NCBI GenBank assembly: GCA_947492995.1
Contig: CANLOU010000001.1
Span: forward strand, 629,001 to 693,000
Origin: an uncultured Litoreibacter sp.
GTDB taxonomy: Bacteria > Pseudomonadota > Alphaproteobacteria > Rhodobacterales > Rhodobacteraceae
DNA: 64,000 bases
Reading direction: 5' to 3'
The first letter of the stretch is position 1; each line of letters begins with the position of its first letter. Both the position numbers and the translations under genes were made by a program. The notes beneath the pieces were generated by a model. The model made no database searches. It had not been told where the DNA came from and saw only the letters and a program-made list of their open reading frames with translations. Positions 44,546 to 54,118 of the stretch are shown in pieces.

Positions 44546-46516
44546 GTGACCGCGATTAAGCCTCTTGAAATCAAACGGCTTGCTCAGAAGCTCAAGGTGT
44601 CGCGGGCGGTATTTGCCGCCGCGTATGATGAGGTCGCGGATGCATATGGCGGCCTGACCTTCAAGGTTGTGGCCGAACTGCAAAATCTGGAAGAGCATCT
44701 TCCCCCCGGCCAGGACCGGGACAGGCGCGATTATTTTGCGGCGATGCGCAAGGCCAACGAAGACGACTGGCTGGTCGAATTCGTGTTCGAGAAATTCGCC
44801 GATCTGGCGGCGCCCGATCAAGGCGCCAGCGATGCCAGCTCAATCAGGCCGGTGTTGCAAAGCATTGCCAACAGGCAGCAGCGATTCCAAGAGGCCGATA
44901 AAATCACCATGGGCACGCTGACGGCCATGCGCCGCTGCTGCGTGATTAAGGCGGTCACCAAGACGCAGGACAGCACGACCCGCGAGGCAGTGGGGTCGGG
45001 CTTCCTGATCGGGCCGCATTTGGTGCTGACGAACCACCATGTAATTTCAAGGTTCTTGGGCGAGGACGGGGCACCGCTGAACGGCAACACGCAGCCTTAT
45101 GTCGAATTTGACTATCACGCGGGCCGCAGCAGGATCATGAAGCCGCAGCCCTATGATCTGTTGCAAAGCGAAGGCCGGTCATGGCTGCTGGCGCACAGTC
45201 CAAAGGTGCCTGAAACCGTCGACGAGACGGCCGAGACCTTGGCCGCCAATCTCGACTATGCGGTCCTGATCCTTGATGGCAGGCCGGGGGACATGCGCGG
45301 CTTCTACAGCCTCTCGGATATCCTCAATGATCTGCCCATCAAGCTGCCGCCCGTTGGCAACCCGCTGCAGCTTTGGCAATTCCCCAACAGCCAGCCCATG
45401 AAGGTTGTGTCCAACCTGCGGTCGCCGCCCCCGCCTGCGCTTAGTTTCCCAGACGATGAAACGGACCACCCCCGCGTCTATTACGTGGTTAATTCTGATC
45501 GGGGGTCGTCCGGTGGGCTGGTGCTGGACGACGCGTCAAAGGCGATGGCGCTGCACGATGCCGGGTTCAACGCGGATGCCCCGCAGGACGCGCGCAAGAA
45601 CCGTGGCGTGCCGCTGCACATGATTGCGCGGGACGCGATCAGCATCATCACTCAGGAAATTTCGAACCAGCCCAAAAAGGCGGGCTGGCATCCCAAGCGC
45701 AAGCTGCCCATCATTGGCCGGCAGACCCTTCAAAACCATATCTTCGATGCGGCTTACCGGAACGGGCGTATCATCGCGGTCATGACCATCCCGGACGATA
45801 ATGCGCAACGCATCCCCAAGCTGGGGCGCAGCTACACGCGGGAGATCATCGAAAGCTGCCTGCCTGCGGACAAGCATCATATCGTCTCTGTCGGCGCCTC
45901 GTTGATTGATCCCGATCCGTTCCTGACCGCCCATCGCATCGTCTCAACCATTAACCCCGCTCTTGCGACCGAACTGCCCCTTCCAACAGGGGAAACGACA
46001 CTGGATGCCGACGCGACGGGCATATTGGTGCAAGAGACGGTCGCCGCGCTGCAGGCCGCGGCGCCTGACAAAATCGTTTGGCTGATGATCGACGATATTG
46101 ATTCCGATCCCATCGGGACGCAGTGGGGGTCATCCAGCTTTCTGGTGGCCCTGTACCGCCGGATTGCTCGCTCCGATACTCTGCGCGTCGTGCTCGCGGG
46201 GCTGCCCCGCCGTCTGGAGGGGCTGCAAGACATTCGGGCGCAAACCGGTGTCATTCTCGAAGACCTCCTGACCGAAGAGCCCACCGATGCAGAACGCACT
46301 GATTGGATCGCCGCGCATTTGACGCATGACATGCAGCCCCATGAGTTGGCGCCGCGCCTGTCCAGCCTTGTCGCTGGCGTCGCCTTTGAGCAGGCGGATG
46401 GCTCAAATGGCGGCGCGGCTCCGTCCTCGGCCCGTCTCAGCAAAACCGAGGCGCTGAACAGATTGCTCAGCAGCCACGGGCGCACGGCATTCCTGACAGG
46501 TGATCGCGATGACTAA
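44546..46516 (+). CDS. EAD-like domain, trypsin-like protease and NTPase-like C-terminus
   Basis: A 656-residue protein. Residues 1-90 (LAQKLKVSRAVFAAAYDEVA ... NEDDWLVEFVFEKFADL) form a small helical domain that resembles an effector-associated domain (EAD1-like), an adaptor used in NTP-dependent conflict systems. A trypsin-like domain follows: His 165 (LTNHHVISRF), Asp 237 (NLDYAVLILD) and Ser 322 (RGSSGGLVLDD). The C-terminal 250 residues contain VWLMIDDIDSDP and LRVVLAGLPRRL, like the Walker B and sensor strands of a P-loop ATPase, but no clear Walker A. GTG 44546 starts 6 bp after the double-protease gene; the stop overlaps the STAND gene by 8 bp. Confidence 0.82.
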   Translation: MTAIKPLEIKRLAQKLKVSRAVFAAAYDEVADAYGGLTFKVVAELQNLEEHLPPGQDRDRRDYFAAMRKANEDDWLVEFVFEKFADLAAPDQGASDASSIRPVLQSIANRQQRFQEADKITMGTLTAMRRCCVIKAVTKTQDSTTREAVGSGFLIGPHLVLTNHHVISRFLGEDGAPLNGNTQPYVEFDYHAGRSRIMKPQPYDLLQSEGRSWLLAHSPKVPETVDETAETLAANLDYAVLILDGRPGDMRGFYSLSDILNDLPIKLPPVGNPLQLWQFPNSQPMKVVSNLRSPPPPALSFPDDETDHPRVYYVVNSDRGSSGGLVLDDASKAMALHDAGFNADAPQDARKNRGVPLHMIARDAISIITQEISNQPKKAGWHPKRKLPIIGRQTLQNHIFDAAYRNGRIIAVMTIPDDNAQRIPKLGRSYTREIIESCLPADKHHIVSVGASLIDPDPFLTAHRIVSTINPALATELPLPTGETTLDADATGILVQETVAALQAAAPDKIVWLMIDDIDSDPIGTQWGSSSFLVALYRRIARSDTLRVVLAGLPRRLEGLQDIRAQTGVILEDLLTEEPTDAERTDWIAAHLTHDMQPHELAPRLSSLVAGVAFEQADGSNGGAAPSSARLSKTEALNRLLSSHGRTAFLTGDRDD

Positions 46517-49500
46517 CGCCGCGCAGATCGCAATTGAACACGCCGCCCTGAACGGACATTTCGCGCCAAGGCGCTTCCTATATGCGGCGGGCGATGACAC
46601 TGCTCAGGTGCTCAGCGCGCTGGGGCCGTTGTGCCACGAAATCGTGGAAGACGACAAAATTCTCTGGCGGATGCGCAACTCGGACCGGCTGCGCGTGCTC
46701 AAGCAATTGTTTAGGGACAAAGCCCGCCTCAACCAGCGGCTCCGCAAACGCGGACCCAAGAAATCCGATACCTTTGCCCAAGTTCTTGCTGCCTGCCTGA
46801 AGGGCAAGACTGCACCAAAAATTGCCGACTTCATCGTACCGGACGATCCCCAAAGTTTGCATAAGCTGCGTGAGGCGCTTAGCGCTACAGTTGTCGCGCA
46901 ATCTGTTGTCAGCGCGAAACGCGGCAAGTCTCTGGTGGCCTTTGAACGAAAGCTTCGATTTACCTCCTCAAAATACGCAGAGCGGGCAAGACAGCAGGCA
47001 GTGCTACCTTCAAAACTCTGCGGGCGGATCGCCGAGCGCAAAGCGATTTTCGCCTTCCTGAATAACCGGCCCGTCAGTCACCCCATAACGGTCCTCAATC
47101 CAGCTGCACAAACACCCCCGCGATCCCTTCTGGTTCTCGGCTCACCGGGTATGGGGAAATCGGCGTTTCTGGCAGACCTGTCGGCGCGTCTCCCTGATCG
47201 CAGCCCCAGGCCGTGGGTGCTCAAATTCGACTTCGATCAACTCACCCTGCTGCACGGTGGAAGCATTGCCTGGACGGAGGAAGCCATGCGCCAGCTCAGC
47301 CTCCAACTCAGGGATAAGCAAGACAAACTCGATGACTTGCGTGGACGCTTTGCGCAGCGCCGCGCAGAAGAAGCCACGGGAGAGACGCTTTCCGAAGTCG
47401 AGTTCCTGCTCGATGACACCGCAACAATCCTCGCGGATGTGCCGCACAAACCAATGGTCGTCTTGCTCGACACGATTGAGGAGGTCGTGTCTCGCGACAT
47501 GCGCGAGGATTTCGAACGCGCGCCGCGCGGGACCGTGTTCCGGTCCCTGATTGACTGGGTCAAGCGGCTGTCGACATTGAACGGCGTCCAGCCGGTCCAT
47601 GTAATCTATTCCGGGCGCATCCCGCCACCCATCGCGCAAGACCTGCTGCCTGAATGGTTCGACGCGGAACTGGAATTACCCCAGCTTGAAGACGATGCGG
47701 CGGCGGAACTGCTTGGCATCTTTGATGCCGACATGTCCCACGACATACGGACGGCCTTGGTCCAAAGCGTCGGTGGCCACCCATTGCATCTGATTCTTGT
47801 GCAAAAGCATCTTCGGAATCTCACGCCAAGCGAGCGCGAAGACGTCATCGAGGAGCTCCAACAAGAGGGTCTGCCAGGCATGGAGTCGTCCACGGTCATG
47901 CAGACGCTCTACAGCCGGTTTCTTGATCGGTTGCGCATCAAGGATCGCAGCCACGGCCTGACGGAAGAGATGATAAAGCAACTGGCCCATCCCGGGCTGC
48001 TGTTGCGCAAGATAACCGTGGAAACGCTGACCGATGTTATCGCGCCCGCGGTGGGTGTGGACTTCTCCGGCGCTGCCGCTGCGCAGCAGGCATTCCGCAT
48101 CCTTCGAGATCAGGTCTGGTTGGTCAACTCCGCCCCCGGCAGCGACTTCATCACACACCGCCCCGATGTGCGCCGCGTGATGCTGCCTATGATGTTGGGC
48201 TCCACAAAGCCCGAAATCGCCTGCGTCCTCAAAGCAGCGATCAAAGACCGTGACGCCGCCGACGATCCCGTCAATGCGGGCTATTTCCGCGCGTTGCTGG
48301 GCGAAACCAGCTGGCTGAAGAAGAACCCGGAGCTCGCCCAAAGCGTCATCAACAAGGCTGGCCTTGAAGAACTGGAAGTGCTGACCCCCGAAGTCCGCGG
48401 ATTGCTGAAATTCTACGCCTCAGAAGTTCGCCCGCTCAGCGAGGAAGAGCTCAGCACGTTGGACGACAAACAAAGGGACCTCGCGCAATTCGCCTCAAGC
48501 GCCGAAATGGTCCGCAAGACCGGTACGCGGTCTTCTGCCTCCGCCATGGAAAGGCAGAGTGGCTCCGACCGCGAGCACTACGCCAATCGCGACATGATTG
48601 ACCGCCTCAAGGAGGACATCCACAGCACGGGGCAGTCAGGCGACGCTTACGACATACTCAATCACACGTTCCTGCAAACTGAGATCAACACCGCCTTCAT
48701 CGAAGGCGACTTTGAAACCGTTCTCGAGTTGGGCTGGCATGCCATCGCCCAAATGCGCTCCCTCCCCGATCTCTCACAGCCGCTTGCTATACGAATGTCC
48801 GAATTTGGGGAATTCTGGCTCTGGCGTCTGACGCTCGCCAGCATGGTTATGCCGGTCAAGGAAAAAGGCGCTTTGACGTCCCTCAAGCGAAAGATCAGTG
48901 ATTGGGACTATTCAATCTCAAGAACTCAGACGAACAATATCTTTTCAGCATCCCTGTTCGACTTTGATATGCTGCTGCGCTCGTTGGATCCGAGGGCTCG
49001 ACCGCAATACATGCTCAACGGGGCAGAACGGCAAGGCAAGGTCAGCAATCTTGGCTTCAAAGGTCAGCGGCTCTTGGCCCAGTCAATTCTGCTCCGTTCC
49101 GTCGCAAAGGACCGATCCGTCACGTTGGAGGTCAGCGCCAACACCCAAAGCTTTCTGGCCCCAGAATACAGGCAGTTGGCAAGAGGCGATGATGCCAGCC
49201 GATCTGTCATGGTCGACTATAGATCTGCGCGTTCAAAATCCGCTGAATTGGTCGAGGACATTTTCAAACACATTCGCAGAGGCAGGCAGAGCGGGCCGGA
49301 TGAACTTACCCGCATATATCGCGGCTTTGTCCGGTCCCGTCGCATCGACAGATCTAATGCTGTCCCACTCACATATCTGCCAATCGGCGATGTGCCCTTC
49401 CCGCGAACTATTCTGAACCGGGTCGTCCGCGGACAAACACCCGAACTTCACGACACGGTCGCGGGCTTGCTCGTCAACGAAATCGTCACTGATAGTGTGG

Positions 49501-49769
49501 AAGATCTATTTTTCTTCGCCCCTTTGTCGCTGCCGACGCCTTGGCCGCAAGACGCGCTGCGCCGCATTCAACTCTTGTCCAATCCCAAGGCTAACAGCCA
49601 GGAACGTCATGACGCCGCAATCGAACTCACCCGTTTCGCGGACCTGTGCGGGCTGCTGACGATGCTGGCTGGCAACATGGCCGAACAGTCGTCCTCTCCC
49701 CGCGTCCAGAACGTGGCGCGACTTTTGCGCCACCTCGACCATCATTGGACATGGCCCACCAAAACCTGA
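46509..49769 (+). CDS. STAND-type P-loop ATPase (protease cassette)
   Basis: A 1086-residue protein. The N-terminal 170 residues are helical and without a named domain. The NTPase core has Walker A LVLGSPGMGKSAFLADLSAR (GSPGMGKS at residues 211-218) and Walker B PMVVLLDTIEEVVSRD (around 322), then VHVIYSGRIPP as sensor 1 and a winged-helix-like region with VGGHPLHLILVQ. The C-terminal 450 residues are mostly helical and could sense a trigger or form the oligomer. ATG 46509 is chosen (AGGTG upstream); it overlaps the EAD-trypsin gene by 8 bp. The unit looks like a switch ATPase controlling the two proteases. Confidence 0.83.
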   Translation: MTNAAQIAIEHAALNGHFAPRRFLYAAGDDTAQVLSALGPLCHEIVEDDKILWRMRNSDRLRVLKQLFRDKARLNQRLRKRGPKKSDTFAQVLAACLKGKTAPKIADFIVPDDPQSLHKLREALSATVVAQSVVSAKRGKSLVAFERKLRFTSSKYAERARQQAVLPSKLCGRIAERKAIFAFLNNRPVSHPITVLNPAAQTPPRSLLVLGSPGMGKSAFLADLSARLPDRSPRPWVLKFDFDQLTLLHGGSIAWTEEAMRQLSLQLRDKQDKLDDLRGRFAQRRAEEATGETLSEVEFLLDDTATILADVPHKPMVVLLDTIEEVVSRDMREDFERAPRGTVFRSLIDWVKRLSTLNGVQPVHVIYSGRIPPPIAQDLLPEWFDAELELPQLEDDAAAELLGIFDADMSHDIRTALVQSVGGHPLHLILVQKHLRNLTPSEREDVIEELQQEGLPGMESSTVMQTLYSRFLDRLRIKDRSHGLTEEMIKQLAHPGLLLRKITVETLTDVIAPAVGVDFSGAAAAQQAFRILRDQVWLVNSAPGSDFITHRPDVRRVMLPMMLGSTKPEIACVLKAAIKDRDAADDPVNAGYFRALLGETSWLKKNPELAQSVINKAGLEELEVLTPEVRGLLKFYASEVRPLSEEELSTLDDKQRDLAQFASSAEMVRKTGTRSSASAMERQSGSDREHYANRDMIDRLKEDIHSTGQSGDAYDILNHTFLQTEINTAFIEGDFETVLELGWHAIAQMRSLPDLSQPLAIRMSEFGEFWLWRLTLASMVMPVKEKGALTSLKRKISDWDYSISRTQTNNIFSASLFDFDMLLRSLDPRARPQYMLNGAERQGKVSNLGFKGQRLLAQSILLRSVAKDRSVTLEVSANTQSFLAPEYRQLARGDDASRSVMVDYRSARSKSAELVEDIFKHIRRGRQSGPDELTRIYRGFVRSRRIDRSNAVPLTYLPIGDVPFPRTILNRVVRGQTPELHDTVAGLLVNEIVTDSVEDLFFFAPLSLPTPWPQDALRRIQLLSNPKANSQERHDAAIELTRFADLCGLLTMLAGNMAEQSSSPRVQNVARLLRHLDHHWTWPTKT

Positions 49770-49789
49770 TCGGTCAGAAAGGAAAGCCT

Positions 49790-49891
49790 ATGGTCGATTT
49801 GAAGTTGTTCTGGAGATACGTCATTCAAACTGCGGAGATCGAAGACTACCGAATCCATGACAACACAACGATGTGCGCATCTTGTCGATGA
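49790..49891 (+). CDS. Possible small ORF after the STAND gene
   Basis: A 33-codon frame (MVDLKLFWRYVIQTAEIEDY...) with a GAAAGGA site just upstream, starting 20 bp after the STAND gene. It could be a small accessory protein of the cassette or the start of a truncated gene, since the next 240 bp contain no intact gene. I see no family match. Confidence 0.3.
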   Translation: MVDLKLFWRYVIQTAEIEDYRIHDNTTMCASCR

Positions 49892-50133
49892 TCCTCTAAG
49901 AGAGGAGCAAATGCGTTTGGAAGTCAATCGCGGTCCAAAGCTGCCGTTGGCATCGACTAAGACCGCAGCGATAAGGGTATCCCAAAGCGGACATTTGTGG
50001 ATGGCGCAGCATTGCGAGAGATCAGGTGTTCGCAGTGCGGGACAAAGCAGGCTTTTGCTGTTTATGCACCGATCGCCGGTTTCAGATTTCGCACCCGAAC
50101 TCTAACGGAGACCGCGCGCGCAGAAGTAGCGAT

Positions 50134-50655
50134 TTAAATCTTCCCGCTTAGGAGCGACAGATTACATTGCGTCGCATAACCCATCGCACGTTTTATTCCC
50201 GGTAAAAGAGCCGCCCCGTTCATCGCATAGCTAATCTCAATCAAACCTGCGTTTCCGAAGGCCCTTTGAATTTCGGCGCGCGCCTCTGAATCGTCCTCGC
50301 CGTTTGAAACGACAGCATCCGAGAGGCGTGCGACGGCGGAGATTTCTTTGGGAAGTTCGGCGTAGTCTTTCAACAGCAAAGCCCTGATCGTTTCCGGTTT
50401 AATGCCAGATGCTTTTGCCAGGTTCACTTCTGCCTCAACACATGTCCCACAATCTGCGGCGACTGCGCCACGTATCCTCGCAACGTGATACGCCAGAGCA
50501 GGGACGTTCTTGTTCGGATCGAGAAAACCGAAAATCTTTCCATAGCGAGACATCAGCCCGAAGTCTGTTTTCGCTATCTCATGTGCATAATCGAGCTCGA
50601 CGCCAATACGTTTTTCAGCCCTGTTTACCAGATATCGTGCGATGGATTTTAGCAT
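50134..50655 (-). CDS. AhpD/carboxymuconolactone decarboxylase-like protein
   Basis: A 173-residue helical protein with the AhpD-like motif VAADCGTCVEAEVNLA (around residues 67-82), a CxxC pair as in peroxidase-like alkylhydroperoxidase D proteins. Upstream is RYGKIFGFLDPN. A likely thiol-based redox role is inferred from the CxxC. ATG 50655 follows GGGAGG. It is isolated, on the opposite strand to its neighbours, and is not part of the protease cassette. Confidence 0.8.
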   Translation of the reverse strand: MLKSIARYLVNRAEKRIGVELDYAHEIAKTDFGLMSRYGKIFGFLDPNKNVPALAYHVARIRGAVAADCGTCVEAEVNLAKASGIKPETIRALLLKDYAELPKEISAVARLSDAVVSNGEDDSEARAEIQRAFGNAGLIEISYAMNGAALLPGIKRAMGYATQCNLSLLSGKI

Positions 50656-50984
50656 CCTGATCCTCCCTAACCACTTGCAAAGCGCATTGCATGCTTGCTT
50701 GGCTATTTGCCAAAAGGAAGGGCTATCTGAACATATCCGGAATGCGCTCAACACATACATTCAACCATTTTTCAGAACAGGAAAACTGGCACTGGTAAGT
50801 GATGCAGCATCATGCGCTTTGGGCTCACTCCTGCCGTTAGCCGCGTCAACACATCCTGACAAACGACCTTAATCTTACCAACATCAGCGGCCCAAACCGG
50901 ATGAGGTGGGTGGCTCCTGCTCCAACCGGCGTCGCAATGCGCCATAATGCAAATGTCAAAATCTGCCTACGAGAGGAGCTGCCC
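50656..50984. other. Intergenic region, no gene seen
   Basis: About 330 bp between the AhpD-like gene and the first IS remnant. Open frames are short and lack start signals. The right part is GC-rich and may be debris of inserted DNA; I see no repeats or RNA genes. Confidence 0.4.
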
Positions 50985-51043
50985 CATGCAAGTTTCCATA
51001 ATCGGCGTTGATCTGGCCAAGTATGTTTTCAAATCCACGGGAT
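50985..51043 (+). pseudogene. IS110-type transposase N-terminal fragment
   Basis: The first 19 codons, MQVSIIGVDLAKYVFKSTG, match the start of an IS110-family DEDD transposase (GVDLAK is the first catalytic Asp region). A stop follows at once, and the next DNA belongs to an IS3-type element, so this is a remnant cut by another insertion. Confidence 0.75.
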
Positions 51044-51715
51044 AGCGGAGAACGAAGAACCGCGTCGCGAAGCAAGGGACCTCAAAGAGGTGGTCGCGGA
51101 ACAGACGCTCGAACTGCGTTTTCTCAAAAAAGCATGTACGACGGTGAGGACGGCCAAGACTGAGAGACCTTGCATCTGAGAAGCTGGAGATCATCCGGCA
51201 GGTCGAGGGATCGCATCTGTCAACGCGTCAAACGCTGGCCAAGCTGGGCATTCCACGCACCACGTTCTATCGCTGGTACGACCGATATCTTCAGTGCGGC
51301 GAGGCTGGTCTGAAGGATCAATTTCCCAAACCTAAACAAGTTTGGAACCGGGTGCCTGATGAAGTGAAGCGCAAGGTTGTCGACTTCGCCTTGCAGGAAA
51401 CGGAACTGTCACTGCGGGAGCTGGCCGTGACATTCATGGATCAGGATCGCTATTTTGTATCAGAATCCACCGTGTATCGGGTGCTGAAAGCGCATGACCT
51501 GATTACCAGCCCGGCGTGCATCGTGCTCAAGGCGGCGAACGAGTTCAAAGACAAAACGACTGGGATCAACCAGTTGTGGCAGATGGACTTCACCTACATC
51601 AAAGTCTTCGGCTGGGGCTGGTTCTATCTCAGTACGGCCCTCGACGATTACAGCCGCTACATCGTCTCCTGGAAGATCTGCCCCAACATGCGGGGTGAAG
51701 ACGTGACGGACACCA
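51044..51715 (+). pseudogene. Truncated IS3-family transposase (OrfA tail and OrfB N-terminal part)
   Basis: The first part encodes the end of an OrfA (DLKEVVAEQTLELRFLKK). From about 51160 the OrfB frame reads LRDLASEKLEIIRQVEGSHL, then IPRTTFYRWYDRYLQ, and the start of the rve integrase core (LWQMDFTYIKVFGWGWFYLS, then ALDDYSRYIVSWK, with two catalytic Asp). The frame loses homology after MRGEDVTDT, before the conserved DDE glutamate, so it cannot transpose. No terminal repeats are evident. Confidence 0.8.
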
Positions 51716-51901
51716 GAGGAAACGAATGCTCTCATTCTCGACTGACTCGCAAAACAACAGATCATCTCGATGATGTTCTTCCTCGGCTTTGGCGGTGACG
51801 TGACCACGTCACTGATCTCCCGCCGAGATCACGCTCGCCGCACTTTAACGTATCAAGAGCATGCTGGTTGCGGAGGTTCTATTCTGAAACTTACAGTTGC
51901 C

Positions 51902-52366
51902 TTAGTACCCCTTTGGGGGTGGCACGACCGCGTCGCCTACGGATAATCGTCCGGTCTTGATGATCTTTGCGATCAATCCGCCGCAATCTTCGAATGTCTT
52001 CTGAAAACTGGCGTCAATACCGGCCCGCTTGCTTGGAAGATTACATGGATCGCAATAGCTGACACCTTCAAAAACAGCATTGCCGACGCTAAATTCCCGA
52101 CCGATGAGCCACATCAATTCGACGTCCTTAACAAAGATGTTTCGACGGCTATCAGCAAAGCTAAATGCTGTGTCTTTGAAGAAGCGAGCATTCATTAACG
52201 TGACCTGGCGGAGACCCATCCTGTCGCGATTGAAGCGGCCTTGACCAGTGCAGTAACGATCTCCTTCAAGTCCTTGACCAGCGAGTCCGACAACGCTTTG
52301 CACTTCCGTCATTTTCGAGAACATCGTTTCGCCGATACAAATACCAACGATGGATCCATCTGACAT
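51902..52366 (-). CDS. MOSC domain protein
   Basis: A 154-residue protein of the MOSC family (molybdenum cofactor sulfurase C-terminal-like). The family features GLEGDRYCTGQGRF and VSYCDPCNLPSKRAG are seen, the latter with a conserved Cys, plus GGLIAKIIKTGRLSVGDAV at the C-terminus. MOSC proteins deliver sulfur or handle pyridoxal/molybdenum-linked chemistry; a precise substrate is not visible. It lies alone between IS remnants, ATG 52366, on the minus strand. Confidence 0.85.
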   Translation of the reverse strand: MSDGSIVGICIGETMFSKMTEVQSVVGLAGQGLEGDRYCTGQGRFNRDRMGLRQVTLMNARFFKDTAFSFADSRRNIFVKDVELMWLIGREFSVGNAVFEGVSYCDPCNLPSKRAGIDASFQKTFEDCGGLIAKIIKTGRLSVGDAVVPPPKGY

Positions 52367-52542
52367 TTTGACTTCTTTCTAAGAGTTTACACATGGCTTT
52401 GGAATTTCGGCAAGGAGAGGCATTCAGGGCCACCCAAGACATCTAATTTGTCTCAGAGTTCAGGATTGGTCTAGGTTCCGTCAAAAAAAATTCTGTAGAT
52501 CGAATTGGACCTGTTGCGGATTTGTGCGGCTCTCTTGACTTG

Positions 52543-52749
52543 CTAATTTGCCACAAGGCAAAAACGACCAATGTGATGCGCGCCGCCGCAAGCCTCCGTC
52601 GCGATAATGCACGGTGTCAATTCTGCCAGAAAGTCCAGCAACCGGTGCCGTTAACGGCGCTTGCGATACACGACCTCCCCTATTGTATCCAATCCTGCAA
52701 GACTGAAAACGGTGTTACCCAGATCAACGCCCAATGCTTCAACAACCAT
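52543..52749 (-). pseudogene. IS110-type transposase remnant
   Basis: On the minus strand, ATG 52749 opens a frame reading MVVEALGVDLGNTVFSLAGL, then IGEVVYRKRR, a stop, and LLDFLAELTPCIIATEACGG in the same frame. These are the first catalytic region and second conserved block of IS110 transposases. It has an in-frame stop, a truncation and no C-terminal domain. The rest of 52367-52901 contains no gene I can support. Confidence 0.75.
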
Positions 52750-52901
52750 CAGAATGCTCCTATCTCTACACCAATGCCCACAACAATAGCCGCGGTTTGG
52801 CGGGAAGGCAGTTCATCCCATTAGGTCAGTTTCTTCGCCGCACAGCCGCAGACTCAATAATGCCCGTGTCACTCCATCAACCGGACAAAGCCGTGGCGCG
52901 T

Positions 52902-53753
52902 TCATTTGATCCAGCTTTTGTTGGCGCGTATCCATCCCGGCGTGCATCCGTAGCGGCTCGACAGCATCGAGGTCAGGTGCTGCTGCGAGCTGAAGCCGCA
53001 GTCTAGCGCAATTTCAGAGATCGAAAGTTGCGTGTGGGCCAGCATGTCACAGGCGCGGAAAAGGCGTCGCTGTAACACGTACTGGTAAAACGACAGCCCC
53101 GTCTTAATCTTAACCCCGTGGAATATGACTCGAACCGGCAGCCCGAGGGCACTGGCCACGGCGTCGACCGTCAATTTCTGATCAAGGTTCGCGTCGATGA
53201 AATCCCGTGTCCTGCGGAAATCCGAAGTGCCGTGCTGCCCGCCGCGCCGGTGTCGGGGTTTCAGAATTGCTGTTGTTTCCAATAGAACCATGCTGGCGAG
53301 GCACTGCAGCTCTAAGCTATCGGTGTCGTACCGGCGATTAATCATCGACTTAGCGTAGCGTGCTAAGTGGAAAATCTTATCGCTCTGTAAGTTCAGCGCG
53401 TGTCCGCCGCGGCGCAGACTGGCAATGCTACCCTCGCAGGTCATCTGCAAGAAGTGCCGCCCGTAGGAAAACGCGATGAATGCGCTGTCGATCCTGTGTC
53501 CGTCCACCCGGACCCGCTCCCGCCTTGCATGAAAGGAACAGGAGGCGGCGATGAAATCCTGCGGCTTCATTTGGCTATCGTCGAGCTGCATATCCGCGTA
53601 GACGTTCCCCAGCACGAGGCAGATTGTGTCATCCTCTGGTTCGATATCCAGCGAATAGCTTTTGTTTCCCGAAACCGCGTAACAGACCCCTCCGATTGGC
53701 CCGCCACGCGCAAACTGTGAAAAACTTCGCGTCTCCTCCGTCTGAGTGCGCAT
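52902..53753 (-). CDS. AraC-family transcriptional regulator
   Basis: A 283-residue protein with a C-terminal AraC/XylS DNA-binding domain: TRDFIDANLDQKLTVDAVAS, then LGLPVRVIFHGVKIKTGLSF as the first HTH and YQYVLQRRLFRACDMLAHTQ with ISEIALDCGFSSQQHLTSM as the second. The N-terminal 150 residues form a ligand-sensing domain resembling the AraC_binding_2 type. It is divergent from the SnoaL-flavoprotein-cytochrome genes (about 365 bp to the first start) and is a likely regulator of that operon, perhaps activated by its aromatic or steroid-like substrate. Confidence 0.87.
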   Translation of the reverse strand: MRTQTEETRSFSQFARGGPIGGVCYAVSGNKSYSLDIEPEDDTICLVLGNVYADMQLDDSQMKPQDFIAASCSFHARRERVRVDGHRIDSAFIAFSYGRHFLQMTCEGSIASLRRGGHALNLQSDKIFHLARYAKSMINRRYDTDSLELQCLASMVLLETTAILKPRHRRGGQHGTSDFRRTRDFIDANLDQKLTVDAVASALGLPVRVIFHGVKIKTGLSFYQYVLQRRLFRACDMLAHTQLSISEIALDCGFSSQQHLTSMLSSRYGCTPGWIRANKSWIK

Positions 53754-54118
53754 TGTTCAGCCTCCCCTCTGCCATGCCAACGCCCTGGTGCTCCGGCGCA
53801 GGATCGATCGTATCCTAAAAAATATTTTTTTTAACTAAAAATCTTTTTCAACTTCACCATCGCTCGGTGTTGGGGCCGCTGATCCGCCTTGTCTTCAAAG
53901 CTGGTGGTCCGAATCTGTAAATCTCTGAGGCTAATTTGGAAGCTTTTCGGTGCTTGGGTTGGAAAGCTCAGAGCTGCTTCCCGTCAGGTGACGGAAAGCG
54001 GGGCCCGTGCGCCCCGATCCAGGGGACTCCTTCGAATGCTGTGAAAACGGCAGCGTCGCGCGTCACTGATCGGCAAACGGCCCCTAACGGATTGCATGAT
54101 TCAAGGGAGAGAGATGCA
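53754..54118. promoter_or_regulatory. Divergent intergenic region, AraC gene and catabolic operon
   Basis: About 365 bp. A very AT-rich tract (around 53814-53855, TAAAAAATATTTTTTTTAAC-like) is the probable promoter zone for one or both divergent units. The right half is GC-rich and would be a long leader for the operon. No perfect operator could be picked out by eye. Confidence 0.45.

Noticed and set aside
49857-50105. An 82-codon frame after the STAND gene
   Set aside because: No ribosome site or family match, and its composition is not coding-like.
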